In this document: piece by piece, positions 55,307 through 64,000 of the stretch
Layout of the letters: every line of letters starts with the position of its first letter
Position numbering within the stretch: position 1 is the first letter of the stretch
NCBI RefSeq assembly: GCF_010389155.1
Contig: NC_057767.1
Span: 6,431,765 to 6,495,764, forward strand
Direction of reading: 5' to 3'
Origin: Erigeron canadensis
Lineage: Eukaryota; Streptophyta; Magnoliopsida; Asterales; Asteraceae
Length of the DNA stretch: 64,000 bases
Translations under genes and position numbers: made by a program
Notes under the pieces: model-generated
What the model was told of the DNA's origin: nothing
Seen by the model: only the letters and a program-made list of their open reading frames with translations
Databases searched by the model: none

Positions 55307-55810
55307 ACATTATATTATTTTTTATTAATTTAATGATAATTATCTTTTTTCAGAGTAGATTGTTTATTTTATCATGTCATTGGTTGGGTTTCTTTTTGAT
55401 CCAGAATAATTTTCATGGATCTGTATGCAAAGATGTTTATTCGATTTTTATTAGTTTGGGGTTTATTTTTTAAAATTGCATTAAATACATAGAAACACGT
55501 TAAAAGAACTTACCAGTTTTTCCATATTTTTTTTTGCTATTTGCAATGCAATGTCATACATGGTTCGGTCAATGGTGAATGAACGTACAATTTTATGAGT
55601 ATTTAACCGATGGAGTGGCTATTCAGTTTGTAAATTTCCAAGTTGATTTCGGTATGTCTATTTAACATATTTTAATTCCAGTTTTTTAGCTTTGATTAAT
55701 ATATTTTGAGACTACCCGTCCATAAGACTAGCCTGAATACTAGTGTATATATATACACGTACGTAATGAAAATTCCACTTCGTCATACCCTTTTAACTGG
55801 CAATATAATT
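55307..55810. other. Right flank of copia insertion, left of module 3
   Basis: 55307-55377 continues the sequence interrupted at 42092 and matches 58781-58851. The rest is AT-rich, with no feature until the conserved I29 promoter. Confidence 0.6.
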
Positions 55811-55950
55811 AAATATAACTCTTCTAAAATATGATCGAGTAGTACATGCTTGGATTCCACGAAACAGAAATTCGAGTTTAAGTGCAATACTTACCCGACT
55901 TACCTATAAAGTTAAAGCCTTCATGAGTCGTCGTAGGCATTTTCCAACAA
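55811..55950 (+). promoter_or_regulatory. Conserved promoter block of I29 gene, copy 3
   Basis: Retains the block around GGATTCCACGAAACAGAAAT and CCTATAAAG (about 55911) although its gene is broken. Confidence 0.6.
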
Positions 55951-55996
55951 AATTAAATCCCTAATTAAAAATTAATTAAACCAAAAGCGCATCATA

Positions 55997-56344
55997 ATGA
56001 ATCGACAATCGATCATTCTTTTCGTTTTCATTTTTCTACTCTCCGTTTCCTCTTTGGCTGTAGGTGCCAATAACAACGAAAAGAAGATCGAGGAGCTTTT
56101 CAGGTTTTCGGTTATTAAAGCCAACACGCGCCAAGCAATGCAGAGGCCCAAGAAGCTCGCCTTCAAGCGCTAAGTATACCCCTCATCACTCATCAGAAGA
56201 TCGAAGCTTTCAGGTTTTCGGTTTTAAGGTCAACATGCGGCAAGCAATGCATAGTCGTAAGAAGTCGGCTGCCCATGGATTCACTCAGTTTTCTCCTATA
56301 ATGACGTGTCTTGATGTTCATATTAAGTATATATCTCTACTTTA
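55997..56344 (+). pseudogene. I29 propeptide-like gene, copy 3, degenerate
   Basis: The signal peptide is intact (MNRQS to LAVGA) but about 30 codons, from VEWDGEE to the start of the ERFNIN helix, are missing, and the frame stops at 56173 after 58 codons. A second, overlapping partial copy (about 56195-56344) repeats the ERFNIN stretch and a corrupted GNFD region (HGFTQFS). Thus there is an internal deletion plus partial duplication. A 58-residue secreted peptide could still be made, but without an I29 fold. Confidence 0.8.
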
Positions 56345-56797
56345 ATCGATCTTCCTAGCTTGTTCGTATCTATATATTATCTCTTCAAATATAATTAGAT
56401 ACATATATCAATAAGACCAATGTACTTTTGGAACCAAATAAATTAAACAATGCGATTATGTCTTTTAATTAAATATTATTAGTTTTAACTAATATCATTT
56501 GTTTTAATCATAATTAATTTCCTGCTTTCCTTAGACCGGGGTTAATTAATTAGTCTCCTAGCTAGATAAGAGAAGAGACAAGCTTTTGGGGCAATTTTCT
56601 GTGTTTTCGTTTTATTCAATTAATACTTCACACTTAAATACACCACAATAAGAAACATAAAAGTACAAACAAAGACTTTGGTAAACTTAAAGAAGAAAAT
56701 ATATATGCGTGTAACAATTTTTTAGGATGACTTTAATTTTTTGGGTCTTAATTTGTTGATGGTCTTGTTGACTTGGACTGGAAGAATCATCGATCAC
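56345..56797. other. Convergent 3' region of module 3
   Basis: AT-rich; from about 56560 it matches the MMP 3' flanks of modules 1 and 2. No gene. Confidence 0.5.
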
Positions 56798-57676
56798 TTA
56801 ATTAATTCCATACAGAACTTTGATTCCTTGGATATCATCAAAGTTCAAACCTTTGACAGCTCCTGGAGGGATGTTGGCAAACATTATGGCGTTTGGATCT
56901 TGACTGTGTTCTAACCCAAGTAGATGTCCTATTTCATGAAGCGCCACGGTCTTTAAATCAAAACGATTTCGAACTGGTCTTGGTCCAACTGACCATTTAA
57001 AAGCTGTATTATAATGAAACAATCCACCTGGTGGTGCTTGTGCATGCGCCAAATGATTCAGTTCAAAGTTTTTATCATCATGGACCGGGCGTTTGAATGA
57101 AATCTTTAGATCTGCGCCTTGAATATTCCTGACTCTAGTAAATGTGAAGTACTTAGAAGAAGTAGCCCATGTATTGAAGGCACGAACAACAGGTGGTACA
57201 TATCGCCTTGGATAGGCGGAGTCGAATGCATAGGTGAGACGTGATTTACTTGGGGGCCATTTATCTTTGTTTGGGAAAAATGCATAATGGGACACCGTAT
57301 GCAACGTATTTGTCCCGTGTTGATGAATTATCTTATCGGGATGTCCACAACGCGGTACAAGCATTTGTGAAACGGTATTTTCATCTAGCACCCCGGTAGC
57401 ATTGAGATGGTAAAAGTTTTGGTAACTTTTGAGTGCGGCGTCAAGCTCTTCATCAAATGCGTCGGCATTGGTATGGTCGTCAGGGCTATGTTGGTAATTT
57501 AGGTAACCATATTTGGCAAGGTATAGTTTGAGTTTATAGAGGCCTTGTACTTTGTCACCCTTGTGACAACCTTGAAGGTGTTTGATTGGGTTATTATCAA
57601 GTACTTTTCCCCAGCTTGGAGAGATGAAAAAGAAAAAGACATATATAAATGGCAAAAGAGTACCTATAGATGCCAT
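56798..57676 (-). CDS. Matrix metalloproteinase (MMP, M10A), copy 3
   Basis: Intronless, 292 residues; one extra Asp in the propeptide (SPDDHTN) shifts numbering by one against copies 1-2. Signal peptide about 1-23, Cys switch PRCGHPD (Cys110), zinc site HEIGHLLGLEHS (His247, Glu248, His251, His257), Met-turn Met265, sequon NAT at 92, no C-terminal anchor. The structural-metal loop reads PVHDDKNFE where copies 1-2 have PQHGD, and the catalytic domain carries extra Lys/Arg around 155-205. It is the most diverged copy but has no disabling change at the catalytic residues. Its I29 neighbour is broken. The TATA box lies on the minus strand at 57739-57732. Confidence 0.94.
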   Translation of the reverse strand: MASIGTLLPFIYVFFFFISPSWGKVLDNNPIKHLQGCHKGDKVQGLYKLKLYLAKYGYLNYQHSPDDHTNADAFDEELDAALKSYQNFYHLNATGVLDENTVSQMLVPRCGHPDKIIHQHGTNTLHTVSHYAFFPNKDKWPPSKSRLTYAFDSAYPRRYVPPVVRAFNTWATSSKYFTFTRVRNIQGADLKISFKRPVHDDKNFELNHLAHAQAPPGGLFHYNTAFKWSVGPRPVRNRFDLKTVALHEIGHLLGLEHSQDPNAIMFANIPPGAVKGLNFDDIQGIKVLYGIN

Positions 57677-57739
57677 TAGTGATTTCTTTGTTGTGTTGGG
57701 TTATTATATATTTGGTATGTCTAGCTAGGCCTATTTATA

Positions 57740-58202
57740 GTAGTTTATGTTGTGTGAAAATCTTGTTAGTTAGATTGACTCATAATAAGTCTTCCTCGTT
57801 ATCCATGTGGATATTCCAATTACAACTAGATATAAACCGAAACCAACACACGAAATCATTGAAATCCATGAACCAAGTGCTAATTTTATTATACTTAAGA
57901 ACCATGACAAACGAAAATAAAAATTTTTTTTTGCAAGGCATCAATGAGAACTCGGTCAATTATGTAATCAAAGTTAAAATTTCGCTTCTCTGGAAGAGGT
58001 TGTATAAAAGAAACTTTGATCCACCATCCAACCTTGAACTTGATATGAGTTAGCATTCAGTATTTACATTTAAATATCTCAAAAAAACTTTAAGTATATT
58101 TTTACATTTTAAAATACAACATTATTTTTTATTCCATATATTAATTCTTGCATGAATAATGTTATAAAACCCGTGTATTTAACAGAGACTTAAGATATAG
58201 TC
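57740..58202. other. MMP-3 upstream region and RPA-like scrap
   Basis: The conserved MMP promoter runs to about 57835. The sequence then changes to a Helitron-type RPA fragment (see 57930) and AT-rich DNA. Confidence 0.5.
57930..58053 (+). pseudogene. RPA1-like OB-fold (DUF223) fragment
   Basis: About 38 codons read INENSVNYVIKVKISLLWKR and on to LELDM, the pattern of the first OB fold in Helitron-associated RPA-like proteins (vKVrv..lW). An exon scrap without start or splice partner. Confidence 0.45.
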
Positions 58203-58555
58203 AGTCTATATAACTAAGAAAGGATAATTTTTTGCTTAATTGACAATTATGAGAGAATGTCATGTAGGATTTTTCATGATGTGTCATTTTTCCATTAATT
58301 TTTTAATTTTAAGCATTCCATGTCCTTTAAATTATTCCTAATCATTTATCTTAATCATCATTAATTAATAATAAAAAAAATTAAAACATAAAAATGAAAC
58401 ACTACATGATAACAAGTCAGTTGCGCTGCAATGTGGGTACGTATAAATGCCTAAAATTTGATTTTATTATTATTTTAATTAATTGTTTTAAAACATATAT
58501 ATTTTAAAACATATATAAATTGAATGGTATATATGCATGAATAATCGAATATTTA
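58203..58555 (+). mobile_element. Helitron 5' part, second family member
   Basis: TCTATATAACTAAGAAAGGA at 58203 and the next ~110 bases match the Helitron start at 29083. It probably shares the 3' end at 59135, with another copy (58556) lying inside it. Confidence 0.5.
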
Positions 58556-59135
58556 AATCTCTCTATATAATTAAGAGAGGATATATTTTTTCCTAAGTGG
58601 TATTTTTAGTTTTTTGCCACAATGAATTTTTAATGAGTTGTTATTTTTTCCATTAAAATTGTTATATTTATGTTGCCATATATGATCTTAATTATCAATT
58701 CTAGTCTTAATCATCAATCATAATACTTTTAACTAATATTTACTTTTTTATTTTCGATATGAGTTCAAAGATGTTTATATACATTATATTATTTTTTATT
58801 AATTTAATGATAATTATCTTTTTTCAGATGAGATTGTTTATTTTATCATGTTTATTTTTTTAAAGTATTTATTATATTATATTTAGTATATATATATATA
58901 TTTTAGAAAATATTTTTATGATTTATTAATATTTATGTTTCATTAGTCATGCTTTAATATATTTGACATATATTATATATTCATAAAACATAACTTTATT
59001 GTTTGCATCAATTGTAATCTAACAGTCTTTTATATTATCATAAATTATGAAAAATAATGTAACTATCAGTTATTGTATTTTTTATTTATGTTCTCAGTCA
59101 GTCTCGCACAACATGCGGGTTTAATCTAGTATATA
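58556..59135 (+). mobile_element. Non-autonomous Helitron with intact terminal hairpin
   Basis: Starts TCTCTCTATATAATTAAGAG after A and ends with the hairpin CGCACAACATGCGGG, TTTAAT and CTAG, followed by T. This is the TC...CTAG structure with insertion between A and T. Homology to the 41.8-kb copy covers its left half and about 90 bases of flank. No coding sequence. Confidence 0.7.
58781..58785. other. Paralogous empty site of the copia insertion
   Basis: The sequence ATGTTTATAT-ACATT-ATATTATTTT is uninterrupted here; in the 41.8-kb copy the 13.2-kb copia element sits exactly at ACATT. Confidence 0.9.
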
Positions 59136-60154
59136 TCTCTACTACATTATAAAATATTTGTTCCTTCCATTGTTTTAACTTTACACAAGTGAAAACCCTA
59201 AAATACCTCTATCACTTATTCATAATATCTTTAGAATAAATTTCAACCGCTTATTTTTTTTCTCTCTCCTCAAATCCCTACCACTCATTTTTCTCTCTCC
59301 TCCATAAATTTCTCTAATTCATTCAAATTCTTTTATCTCAAAAACCGTAAATTGATAAATTATAAAATTATATTGGTGTTCTTAAAATTTCATGCTCTTT
59401 CATTAGAGATGTCATTCGATATACTTTCGACGAATTTTTAAATCCGAGGGTGGAGCCCCTACGGCTAAAGCATTTGGCTATGACACTCTATGTCGACATA
59501 TCACAACTTATGACCTATCACCCTACCATCTTACCTACTCTTGTATATATATATATGTGTGTATATATAATATAACTAAAAGAAGGGTTGTGGGTACACT
59601 TGACACCCCTGATCCACCTCCTTGAATCTAATACTTTCTCCTTATTAATCCTCATATTTTTTTACACTTTTTGGTTTTGCATCACCAATTTAGACTTTAA
59701 CCCCAATCTAAAACAATTAATTTACACTTTTTGATTTTCAATCAGCAATTTACAATTTAACCCATTTTAAAAATAATTAACTTACACTTTTTGATTTTTC
59801 ATCATCAATTTACACTGTAACTCAATTTAAAAATATTTAATTATACTTTTTGGTTTTCCATCTTCAATTTACACTTGAAAATAATTAATTTACACTTTTT
59901 GATTTTTCCATCACTAATTTACAATTTCACCTCAATTTAAAAATAATTAATTTACACTTTTCGGTTTTATTGGTAATCTATAATATAACTCACGTACGAC
60001 AACAAAAAAGACGCTACGCTCAACTATAAAAGGGTTTTTCTTTTTATATACTTTGCACATAATTAATCATTATTATTATTTTTTAACATTGAATTCTTAT
60101 GTTATAGTTATTATTATTTCTTTTAATTAGTTTGTTGTCCATTATAGGTTCGTT
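59136..60154. other. Helitron-rich debris left of RPA-like fragment
   Basis: AT-rich, with Helitron-start-like words (TCTCTACTACATTATAAAAT at 59148; TATATAATATAACTAAAAGAAG at 59563), AT repeats near 59548-59570 and the 60-bp minisatellite. No gene. Confidence 0.5.
59661..59975 (+). repeat. 60-bp minisatellite, about six units
   Basis: Units start TTTACACTTTTTGRTTTT and include CATCANCAATTTACANTTTAA. Starts at 59661, 59721, 59781, about 59841, 59889 and 59951; one unit is shortened. Confidence 0.85.
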
Positions 60155-60370
60155 ATGGCTTTTTCTTCAACAACAAAAAATATGACCACATTAGTTCATC
60201 TTGAAGATCTTAATCCAACACATATTAACCATCATTTAAGACTTCGTGTTGTGCATGTATGGACTGTTTTGGAGAAGAACAACCCAAAGAAAATCAAAAC
60301 GTCCGACATGGTCTTTGTTGATGAATTGGTGTCTTTTTCAAGTTATATAGTTTACACTTTTAGAATATAA
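60155..60370 (+). pseudogene. RPA1-like protein, N-terminal exon (Helitron-associated)
   Basis: 71 codons beginning MAFSSTTKNMTTLVHLEDLN, with PTHINHHLRLRVVHVWTV and KIKTSDMVFVDE, matching the first OB fold of RPA70-like (DUF223) proteins carried by plant Helitrons. It lies 1.6 kb upstream of the helicase fragment in the same orientation, so both could derive from one autonomous Helitron. The reading closes at TAA 60368-60370; no further RPA exons were seen. Confidence 0.6.
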
Positions 60371-61054
60371 GACTGTAAATTTTTTATCTAACTAAAGTTG
60401 AAAAAAAATGGGTAAACTGGATATAATATTTATATGGAGTTAATTTTCGTATGTTTCTTCTTTAGCTTTCGTATTGATTAAGTTGTGATATATGACTTAA
60501 CTAATCTAAATATTATATATTAAATTTTGTATTTGTAACCTATATTAACTCTTAGTATTTACGATTATATCTTTCTATAACCTTTTAGATATGAAGTCTA
60601 AATTTGCTATGAGTAGATTTTTGATTACTTTAATATATTGACTTTTATTATTTTGATATCATTTTGAAAGTAGCTCAATAATGGTGCATACTTAAGATTT
60701 ACGATTATATCTTTCTAATAGCTTTTAGATAAAAAGTCGAATTTTGCTATGAGTAAGATTATGATTATTTTGAATCTGATTTGAAACTAGCTCATTAATG
60801 GTGTAAATTTTTAGCCGCTGTTATTCTATCAGGGGAAAACGCTACTTATTGAGATGGTGTTGAATGTTTAGTATGATTATTTAGCATTGTGGAACAATTC
60901 AGCATTTTACTTTATGTATGACAGATATACTTCGGATCTTATGAAAAACATGATATCAATTTTATATAATACCTTTAGATAAAATCCTTTGATCCATGTT
61001 ATGTTTAAGATTTAACACAACAGGAGATGGTTTTGCAAGGTTTTTGGCTCGACT
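60371..61054. other. AT-rich spacer between RPA-like and MMP fragments
   Basis: Two imperfect copies of TACGATTATATCTTTCTA with a TTTTAGATA context (near 60560 and 60700) form a ~140-bp direct repeat. No gene. Confidence 0.45.
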
Positions 61055-61146
61055 CCTTGATTGGGTTATTATCAAGTACTTTTCCCCAGCTTGGAAAGAA
61101 AAGAAAGAAAACTACATATATAATGGGTAAAAGAGTACCTATAGAT
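61055..61146 (-). pseudogene. MMP 5' fragment (fourth copy)
   Basis: 92 bases match codons 2 to about 31 of the MMP genes (signal peptide through LDNNPI). Homology ends sharply on both sides; on the right it stops just before the start codon, where a GGGTT-rich sequence begins. Closest by eye to copy 3. Confidence 0.8.
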
Positions 61147-61290
61147 AGGGTTATCAATGGGTTTAGGTTCGGGTTGGTGGGTTGAAAAAATTCGACCCTA
61201 ACCCAACCCGCTAACAGTTTCAGGTCAGAAATTTCAACCCTAACCCACAACCGCCAACCCATGACCCAACCCGTATGGCCTGATAAGATA
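61147..61290. repeat. GGGTT/AACCC-rich segment
   Basis: Degenerate runs such as GGGTTTAGGTTCGGGTTGG and its inverted form ACCCTAACCCAACCCG. An inverted, low-complexity repeat of unknown class; not a regular telomere array. Confidence 0.5.
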
Positions 61291-61757
61291 ATATATATAC
61301 ATATAAAATGGAATAAATCAACCAATATAAAGCTTTATCATTGATGGTGTAAGCTGAAAATGAAGGGTACAAAAAAAAAAAAAAATGCGAGCGTATTGTT
61401 AATACTTAGCACAATGTTAATAAACTTATCGTCTCATTCAACATGACTTATCATCTTACAAAATTTTGAATCTACCTCTTATTTCAGATTTGGAGTAACT
61501 TTAGGTTAGAAATATAGAAAATAAGAATGAGGCGTATGAGTTTGTGTAATGTGGAGTAGAAAATAAGAAACTTTATAGAAATATTTGATACACGTTTCCC
61601 AACTTTTATGGTGCAAATATATCAGTTGACTTTATGTTATGTAATCAATTTTTTTCATATATATATTTGCTTCTTTACTGGTTACATAATATTTTTTAAT
61701 AAACTACCATGCTTTCTAACATAATTCATCTGATTTTGATTTGGTTTATATTCTTAG

Positions 61758-62565
61758 CACCTAACACATGAAGTAGTCGCATTTATCAATGAAAAATTGT
61801 TGGAAATGATGGTTGGTGATCCTCAAATATATCTGAGTTCAGATTCATTGTGTGAGTCAGAACAAAGTACAAAAATTGATGCAGCTCTGTTCTCCATTGA
61901 GGTTATAAACAGCCTTAAATTATCCAGTTTACCAAATCACAAATTGGTATTAAAGGTTGGAGTTCCAGTCATGTTATTACGTAATCTTGATTAAAAAAAA
62001 TAGCTTGTGTAATGGAACATGTTTAGTCTCATTTATCAATGAAAAATTGTTGGAAGTGATGGTTGGTGATCCTCAAATATATCTGAGTTCAGATTCATTG
62101 TGTAAATCAGAACATATTAGAGAAATTGTGCACCTCTGTTCTCCATTGAGGTTATAAACAACCTTAAATTATGCAGTTTACCAAATCACAAATTGGTATT
62201 AAAGGTTATTATGGAATCTTGATCAAAAAAATGGCTTGTGTAATGGAACACGTTTACAAGTTGTTAAACTGGGAAAGCATGTTATAGTAGCAAAAATTAT
62301 AACAGGATTGGAAATTGGTCACCAAAATCTTATTAGAAGACTCACGATGACTCCCTCCAATAAAAGGATTCCTGTTAAGATATGTCGGAAACGATATCCA
62401 ATTTTTGTTTGTTTTGCAATGCCAATTAACAAAAGCCAAGCTCAATCACTTGATCATAATGACAACTATCAAAGAATATCAATTCAAGATCAAAGTTTAA
62501 TAGTAATCGAAGATATATTTATAAGGTTAGGACCGATTACACACACCATATACATATGTTGTTAA
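61758..62565 (+). pseudogene. Helitron PIF1-type helicase, C-terminal relic with internal duplication
   Basis: From an acceptor-like TTCTTAG the frame reads like the end of a Helitron helicase: THEVVAFINEKLL, YLSSDSL, VGVPVMLLRNLD, then NGTRLQVV, KRIPVKICRKRYPI and INKSQAQSLD (helicase motif VI region; the usual G before QSL is A). About 240 bases (61782-62012) are repeated at 62031-62255, and frame changes separate the blocks. Motifs I-IV and the Rep domain are not in the window. Confidence 0.75.
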
Positions 62566-62708
62566 CAAAAGTTATATATACAAATTGATTGAGTTTTAAA
62601 TGTATTTTTCATTGATATAACTCTAATCAACTAATATATAACACAAACAAAGATATATACGGTTAAAGTCGGAAGAAGAAGACTTGACCAGTCAAAATAG
62701 GATAATTA

Positions 62709-62729
62709 ATAAGGGACGGAGGGAGTAGA
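62709..62729. mobile_element. Stowaway-like MITE end
   Basis: GGGACGGAGGGAGTA is the reverse complement of the common Stowaway terminus CTCCCTCCGTCCC followed by TA. The partner end was not found nearby, so it is a fragment. Confidence 0.45.
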
Positions 62730-62822
62730 TGACTACAGAAGACAACCACCAGGGATACAAGTATAATGATAAAAAAAAAAGTATAATCTTCAGAGACCAA
62801 GTACTTTCAATATCGATCAACC

Positions 62823-62926
62823 TCAACAAACACTAAATATAACCTTTCCAACTTGAATGCTTTTACTTTCCTTAAATGCAATGATCACTGAATCTCCAAT
62901 CTTCAAACCTGTTACCTTCCAAAAAA
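62823..62926 (-). other. Short coding-like fragment, unknown family
   Basis: On the minus strand it reads FWKVTGLKIGDSVIIAFKES and ends VGKVIFSV-stop. It looks like the tail of a DNA-binding beta-barrel (B3- or OB-like), but evidence is thin, and it is cut by the LTR-like sequence starting at 62931. Confidence 0.3.
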
Positions 62927-62930
62927 CTGT

Positions 62931-64000
62931 CACACCCAACCTTACGTGGAATCGTAGGATATGACGAAAAAACATAGCATAGCATATGAAATTTATAATA
63001 GAGTCATACTTAATGAAATCCAAATAAATGTATTTTCCACAACCTGGATAAGTCTAGGCAACACACCTCAAATAGCAATAGATGTAGCAAATAGCAAATA
63101 GAGTTCAATGTTTAAATGCAACTAGGAGTCCGTGAAGGATCTCTTTATTAGTCTTCCTAAAGTCCTTATGCTCAATCTCTTTCAGCATTGTTATTACCTA
63201 AAAATGAATGCTCGAAAATGTCAACATAATGTTGGTGAGTTCGTAGGTTTAAAGTAATACAAATGAATTGGTGTGCATGATATAAGTAGTTTGAACAATA
63301 GTGTAAATATAAACATGTAGTAGTATATATGAATACCAAATACTCAATGCCATCATAGTTTTGCAACAACATAAACTCATCAGTGCTTGCTAACAACTCA
63401 ATCACACATTGCCTACCAACAACTCAATCACACACTGTATACCAACAAACTACCAACACCAGCAAAGCTAACATACACATTTCATAATTACACGTAATTG
63501 TCCAATAAAACAACTAGTTTGGCACAATTAGTAAAAGAAATGAAAAGTGTTTTGAGCATCATTTTCCCCCAAAGAAATAATATAAAAAGGGGCCACGAAA
63601 CTCACCTCAACAAGTAAGTAGTTGTGCAAGTCCAAAAAGATCACTAGAATCTACACAATATATATAAGAACAAGTTACAATTATGGACATTGTCAATAAT
63701 CGTCCATTGTAACCCGTATATGATGAAATACACATATGGCTACTTGTCAAAATGATCACAATTTAATTTGTCATAAATTATTAAGTTACAATTCACATAA
63801 CTTAATATAGAGTGTTAGATGATGAATTTTACAATCTCATATTTACTAGAACTTTTCGTATTACTCTAGATGAAATGAGCTAACCAAGATCCTAAATTTT
63901 TACCACTGTAACTTCAGAGTGTTAGATGCTTACATGAATTTTTCGGAATTTATTTTGTACGTTACCTATTATAGAAATTCTATAATTACAGACTAGTCAG
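62931..64000 (+). mobile_element. LTR-like sequence running off the right edge
   Basis: Begins TGTCACACCCAACC, a start common in plant gypsy LTRs with long LTRs, inside the short coding-like fragment. No ORF is convincing to the window end. The right end and target duplication cannot be seen. Confidence 0.4.

Noticed and set aside
61190..61290. Interstitial telomere-like repeat
   Set aside because: The AACCC/GGGTT words are irregular and inverted, not a TTTAGGG array.

Overview
The window is nuclear DNA of a flowering plant. It has split genes with GT-AG introns, plastid and steroleosin-type gene families found only in plants, and dense plant LTR retrotransposons, Helitrons, MITEs and SINEs. 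A eudicot, plausibly of the daisy family (Asteraceae), fits the transposon types, but that is a judgement from recall. No prokaryotic features, CRISPR arrays or clear tRNA genes were seen.

Layout. 1-8 kb: the 5' part of a CDK-like kinase gene (minus strand, runs off the left edge) lies head-to-head with a complete six-exon steroleosin/11-beta-hydroxysteroid-dehydrogenase-like gene (plus strand). 8.8-12.8 kb: a complete three-exon PSB33/LIL8-like thylakoid gene (minus strand); its large first intron holds a solo LTR and a SINE. 12.9-14.1 kb: a Mutator-like element with ~345-bp inverted repeats and a 9-bp target duplication. 14-17 kb: AT-rich DNA with transposon scraps.

17-62 kb: a tandem array built on one module, a secreted cathepsin-propeptide-like (inhibitor I29) protein on the plus strand facing a matrix metalloproteinase (MMP) on the minus strand. 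The module occurs at 18.1-19.9, 30.1-32.5 and 56.0-57.7 kb, with a fourth MMP scrap at 61.1 kb. All three MMPs are intact; the I29 partner is intact in copies 1 and 2 and broken in copy 3. This repeated protease/inhibitor-domain pair is the most interesting system in the window.

The array has been pushed apart by insertions: a 6.2-kb non-autonomous Ty3/gypsy element with an antisense ORF (20.96-27.18 kb), a Helitron with a SINE (29.1-29.9 kb), two nested LTR-type insertions (34.1-40.7 kb), and a young 13.2-kb Ty1/copia element of Sirevirus type with long accessory ORFs (42.09-55.31 kb). For both complete LTR elements the window also holds a paralogous empty site, so the insertion points can be read to the base. 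57.8-62.6 kb holds Helitron debris (RPA-like and PIF1-helicase fragments, a 60-bp minisatellite), and from 62.9 kb another LTR-like sequence runs to the right edge.

Exon limits were set by hand from splice sites and reading frame. Divergence counts are hand counts. No database search was possible.
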